A stretch of 37,121 nucleotides of DNA from an uncultured Collinsella sp. GTDB lineage: Bacteria; Actinomycetota; Coriobacteriia; Coriobacteriales; Coriobacteriaceae. The stretch spans positions 1 to 37,121 of the forward strand of contig CAUBTS010000010.1 of the NCBI GenBank assembly GCA_958438955.1, written 5' to 3'. Shown here in pieces: positions 34,224 through 37,121 of this stretch. The position numbers and the translations under genes are program-made. Each line of letters starts with the position of its first letter. Position 1 is the stretch's first letter. Under the pieces are notes generated by a model that saw nothing but the letters and a program-made list of their open reading frames with translations, ran no database searches and had not been told where the DNA came from.

Positions 34224-36563
34224 ATGGCTCAAGATAAGTTCGACGTGGGCGGCATGACATGCGCCGCCTGCCAGGCGCATGTGGATCGCGCCGTGAGCAA
34301 ACTCGACGGCGTCCAAAGCGTCGCGGTCAATCTGCTCGCCGGCTCTATGCTGGTGGACTACGACCCTGCGCAGGTCTCCCCCGACGACATCTGCACCGCT
34401 GTCGACCGCGCGGGCTACTCGGCCTCACCCATCAGCACGGGCACCGACGCTGTCCAAAGCGGAAGTGCGCAAGCCAGGTCCGGCGCCGCCCATATGGAGT
34501 CACCGACCAAAAAGTTGGAGGCCGCCGCCTCTGCCATGCGCACCCGCCTCATCGTCTCGATCGTATTCCTCATCCCACTGTTCTACATAGGCATGGGGCA
34601 CATGCTCGGCTGGCCGCTGCCCGGCATCTTCACCGACCACACCCACAGCATGACGCTCGCGCTCACCGAGCTCGTCCTGCTCATTCCCATCGTCTACGTC
34701 AACGACGCGTACTTTATCAACGGGTTTAAATCGCTCGCGCACGGCGCGCCCACCATGGACGCCCTTATTGCCGTGGGCGCCACCGCCTCCATCGCCTGGT
34801 CGCTCTACGCCATGTTCATCATGGCCGACCAGCTAGCCGCAGGTCAGGTGCACGAGGCCATGATGACGAGCATGGACAACCTGTATTTTGAGAGCGCTGG
34901 CACCATCCTGTCGCTCGTCACCGTGGGCAAATACCTCGAGACGCGCAGCAAGTCCAAGACCGGCGGCGCTATCGAGGCGCTCATCGACTTAGCACCCAAG
35001 ACCGCGACCGTCGTGGCAGAGGACGGCAGCGAGGCCACCGTCGACGTCGATGCCATTCTGCCCGGCCAGGTGCTGCGTGTGCGCCCCGGCGAGTCCATCC
35101 CTGTCGATGGCGTGGTGCTCGAGGGCAGCTCGGCCGTGGACGAGAGCGCGCTCACCGGCGAGTCCATCCCCGTGGAAAAGACCGCCGGCGACACCGTCAA
35201 CGCCGCCACTGTCAACCGCACCGGCTCGTTTGCCTTCCGTGCCACACGCGTGGGCGCCGACACGTCGCTCGCCAAGATTATCCAGCTCGTCGAGGACGCC
35301 AACGCCACCAAGGCGCCCATCGCCCGCATGGCCGACAAGGTCGCCGGCGTGTTCGTGCCCGTGGTATTCGTGATCTCGGCCATGACCTTCGTGGCGTGGA
35401 TGGCACTGACCGGTAGCGTGAACGAAGCGCTCACCTCCGCCGTCGCTGTGCTGGTGATCAGCTGTCCGTGCGCATTGGGTCTGGCCACGCCCGTCGCTAT
35501 TATGGTCGGCACCGGCAAGGGCGCCGAGATGGGCATTCTGTTCAAGAGCGCCGAGGCGCTGGAGAATCTGCGCAGCGTGGGCACCGTGGTGTTCGATAAG
35601 ACGGGAACGGTCACTCGCGGCAAGCCTGCCGTGACCGATATCGTGGTAGCCACGCGCGCCGACGGATCGCCCGCCATGAGCGAAAAGGCGCTACTCAAGC
35701 TGGCCGCCGCGCTGGAGCGCTCAAGCGAACACCCGCTGGCCGAGGCGATTATGGCCGAGTGCGAGACGCGAGGGATTGTCGCGCGCGCCGTCGAGGACTT
35801 TGCCGCCGTGCCCGGGCGAGGCGTTACGGCGCGCGAGGGGCAGAATGTCATCGCCGCCGGCAACGTGCGTCTGATGGACGAGCTGGGCGTGAAGGTTCCC
35901 GCCGGCCTTGCCGAACAGTTCGCGGCCGAGGGCAAGACGCCACTGTTCTTTGCCAAGAACAGCGAGCTTGTCGGCACCATCGCCGTGGCGGACGAGGTCA
36001 AGGAGACGAGCGCCGGGGCCATCGCCGCACTGCGCTCGCTTGGCGTCGACGTGCGCATGCTCACCGGCGACAACCGAGTCACCGCCGAAGCAATCGCCCG
36101 CCGCGTGGGGCTGAGCAGCGAACAGGTCATCGCCGACGTCCTCCCCGCCGACAAGGAGCACCACGTACGCGAGCTGCAGGATGCGGGCAGCAAGGTCGCC
36201 ATGGTGGGCGACGGTATCAATGACTCCCCCGCCCTGGCGCGCGCCGACGTGGGCCTTGCTATCGGCACCGGCGCAGACATCGCCAAGGAGGGCGCCGACG
36301 TGGTACTCATGCGCAGCGACCTCATGGACGTCGCCCGTGCCATCGAGCTGTCGCGCGCCACAATTCGCAACATCAAGCAGGACCTGTTCTGGGCGCTGTT
36401 CTACAACGGCATCGGCATTCCGCTGGCGGCGGGCGTGTTCTTCCCCCTCACCGGTTGGCAGCTCTCGCCGATGTTTGGCGCCGCGGCCATGAGCCTGTCG
36501 AGTGTCTGCGTCGTAAGCAATGCGCTGCGCTTAAAATCCTTTAAGCCAAAAGTGGCAAAATAG
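34224..36563 (+). CDS. copA: Copper-translocating P-type ATPase
   Basis: A 779-residue P1B-type ATPase that pumps Cu(I) out of the cytoplasm. One N-terminal HMA domain carries GMTCAAC (C13, C16). Eight membrane helices are expected; the transport site CPC is at 414-416 (VISCPCALGLATP). The actuator has LTGES, the phosphorylated aspartate is D458 in FDKTGTVTRG, the nucleotide domain has SSEHPLAEAI, and the hinge is VGDGINDSPALARADVG (from about 661). The late-helix metal residues YN (ALFYNGIGIP) and MSLSSVCVVSNALRL fit copper specificity. ATG 34224 follows AGAAAGGAGAAGCC. The promoter has a copper-type dyad; copZ and a csoR-family gene follow on the same strand. It may also accept Ag(I). Confidence 0.96.
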   Translation: MAQDKFDVGGMTCAACQAHVDRAVSKLDGVQSVAVNLLAGSMLVDYDPAQVSPDDICTAVDRAGYSASPISTGTDAVQSGSAQARSGAAHMESPTKKLEAAASAMRTRLIVSIVFLIPLFYIGMGHMLGWPLPGIFTDHTHSMTLALTELVLLIPIVYVNDAYFINGFKSLAHGAPTMDALIAVGATASIAWSLYAMFIMADQLAAGQVHEAMMTSMDNLYFESAGTILSLVTVGKYLETRSKSKTGGAIEALIDLAPKTATVVAEDGSEATVDVDAILPGQVLRVRPGESIPVDGVVLEGSSAVDESALTGESIPVEKTAGDTVNAATVNRTGSFAFRATRVGADTSLAKIIQLVEDANATKAPIARMADKVAGVFVPVVFVISAMTFVAWMALTGSVNEALTSAVAVLVISCPCALGLATPVAIMVGTGKGAEMGILFKSAEALENLRSVGTVVFDKTGTVTRGKPAVTDIVVATRADGSPAMSEKALLKLAAALERSSEHPLAEAIMAECETRGIVARAVEDFAAVPGRGVTAREGQNVIAAGNVRLMDELGVKVPAGLAEQFAAEGKTPLFFAKNSELVGTIAVADEVKETSAGAIAALRSLGVDVRMLTGDNRVTAEAIARRVGLSSEQVIADVLPADKEHHVRELQDAGSKVAMVGDGINDSPALARADVGLAIGTGADIAKEGADVVLMRSDLMDVARAIELSRATIRNIKQDLFWALFYNGIGIPLAAGVFFPLTGWQLSPMFGAAAMSLSSVCVVSNALRLKSFKPKVAK

Positions 36564-36710
36564 GCTCACCATTAAGTCCATCTAGAACGGGTTTTCCAGA
36601 CGCCCGAGATTGACCCGAAAGAGGAGCGACGCGCACTTTGGTACGCGAGCGACGGCTTGAAGGTCAAGGTCGGGTGCCTGGGAAAGCCGACACAACAGGG
36701 AGGAATACCC

Positions 36711-36932
36711 ATGCGTTACACAATCAAGACTTCCGGCCTCATGTGCGGCCATTGCGACGCCACCGTCGAGACGGCGTTGCTCAACGTGGCCGGCGTGACC
36801 GACGCCGACGCCGATCACGAGACCCAGACCGTCCAGGTGGAGTGCGCCGACACCGTGACCGTCGAGCAGCTCACCGCCGCTGTCGAGGGCGCCGGCGAGA
36901 AGTTCCACGCCCTTTCGGTGACCGCCGCATAG
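36711..36932 (+). CDS. copZ: Copper chaperone, HMA domain (CopZ-like)
   Basis: A 73-residue single HMA domain that carries Cu(I) to CopA or to the regulator. The metal site is GLMCGHC (C12, C15); the usual motif is GMxCxxC, so one position differs only mildly. The fold pattern continues with TVETALLNVAGVTDADADHETQTVQVEC and ends with EQLTAAVEGAGE. ATG 36711 follows GGGAGGAATACCC; an earlier ATG at 36657 has no ribosome site and would add residues outside the fold. It lies 147 bases after copA, with no terminator seen between, so it may share the copA transcript. Confidence 0.93.
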   Translation: MRYTIKTSGLMCGHCDATVETALLNVAGVTDADADHETQTVQVECADTVTVEQLTAAVEGAGEKFHALSVTAA

Positions 36933-36958
36933 CAGTCGCTGCCTACTGAATCCTCAGA

Positions 36959-37025
36959 AGTTGCGGTGAAATACGGACTGTTGTGCCGCCCTAGGCCTTT
37001 AAACGGTCCGTATTTCACCGCAACT
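36959..37025. repeat. TTGCGGTGAAATA-type palindrome between copZ and the csoR-family gene
   Basis: Perfect 20-base arms 36959-36978 and 37006-37025 (AGTTGCGGTGAAATACGGAC) with a 27-base loop containing CCGCCCTAGGCC. The outer arm matches the other members of the family; inner arm and loop differ. It begins 26 bases after the copZ stop. Confidence 0.87.
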
Positions 37026-37067
37026 GACGGGGACATCCGGAAGATCGACCAGAAACGAGGACCCGAC

Positions 37068-37121
37068 ATGATGGCAGACCATAAATCGGTGACCCGCATG
37101 CTCAAGACGGCACGCGGCCAG
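37068..37121 (+). CDS. csoR: Start of a CsoR/FrmR-family metal-sensing repressor, cut by window edge
   Basis: Only 18 codons are present: MMADHKSVTRMLKTARGQ. The R-x-L-x2-A-x-GQ pattern is the start of the first helix of the CsoR/FrmR/RcnR family (DUF156), which typically continues GQxxGIxxM. ATG 37068 is preceded by CGAGG with 7 bases between; ATG 37071 is the alternative. Its place after copA and copZ, together with the C5/G5 dyad at the copA promoter, makes a copper sensor the likely role. The metal-binding Cys-His-Cys residues lie beyond the window, so the metal cannot be read from sequence. Confidence 0.7.
   Translation, partial: MMADHKSVTRMLKTARGQ

Noticed and set aside
36564..36710. 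Riboswitch or second promoter between copA and copZ
   Set aside because: No conserved fold, terminator or promoter pair could be recognised in this 147-base gap.

Overview
This window looks like chromosomal DNA of a high-GC, human-gut type actinomycete of the class Coriobacteriia, most likely Collinsella or a close relative. The basis is GC-rich codon use, Shine-Dalgarno starts of AGGAGG type, a DnaE with a long PHP-domain insert, the gene families present, and several families of intergenic palindromes. This placement is inferred from the sequence alone; no rRNA gene lies in the window.

Layout. 1-2849 (-): 5' part of a SWIM/SNF2 helicase. 2985-6788 (-): dnaE. 6967-13701 (-): addA and addB, a recombination nuclease pair with a 3-base gap. 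13922-14221 (-): YerC/TrpR-like regulator. 14545-14910 (+): small four-helix membrane protein. 15048-15476 (-): Rrf2-family Fe-S type regulator, divergent from cysK (15729-16667, +), followed by mnmA (16849-17949, +). 18113-19486 (+): an HTH fused to a HipA-like kinase, bounded by two near-identical palindromes. 19622-20650 (-): M42 aminopeptidase. 20909-22075 (-): fucO-like lactaldehyde reductase. 22306-23022 (-): DUF1275 membrane protein. 23273-25408 (+): YgiQ-type radical SAM protein, convergent with a CPBP membrane protease (25405-26316, -). 26400-26600 (-): orphan RelB/DinJ antitoxin. 26816-27684: no convincing intact gene, but a possible ABC-ATPase remnant and an orphan terminator. 27754-30003 (-): DEAD-box RNA helicase with a long RGG tail. 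30592-31554 (+) and 31726-33810 (+): an FHA-domain protein and a membrane Ser/Thr kinase with a DUF6273-like outer domain, flanked by clusters of one 59-bp palindrome. 34224-37121 (+): copper locus copA, copZ and the start of a csoR-family repressor.

How the genes work together. Most are housekeeping genes: replication, double-strand-break processing, tRNA thiolation, cysteine synthesis and RNA remodelling. The copper genes form a textbook export, chaperone and sensor set, with a GC-rich dyad between the -35 and -10 of the copA promoter. The Rrf2 regulator probably controls cysK across their shared intergenic region.

The parts most worth a second look are: (i) the HTH-HipA-like single-gene cassette with an inverted repeat around its own promoter; (ii) the FHA plus kinase pair, whose kinase carries a twin-arginine-like motif before its membrane helix and sits between 80-81-bp-period palindrome arrays; (iii) the orphan antitoxin between two half palindromes; (iv) an AddB-like protein without visible Walker A motif or C-terminal Fe-S cysteines; and (v) at least four distinct intergenic palindrome families. 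No tRNA, rRNA, intact transposase or true CRISPR array was seen.
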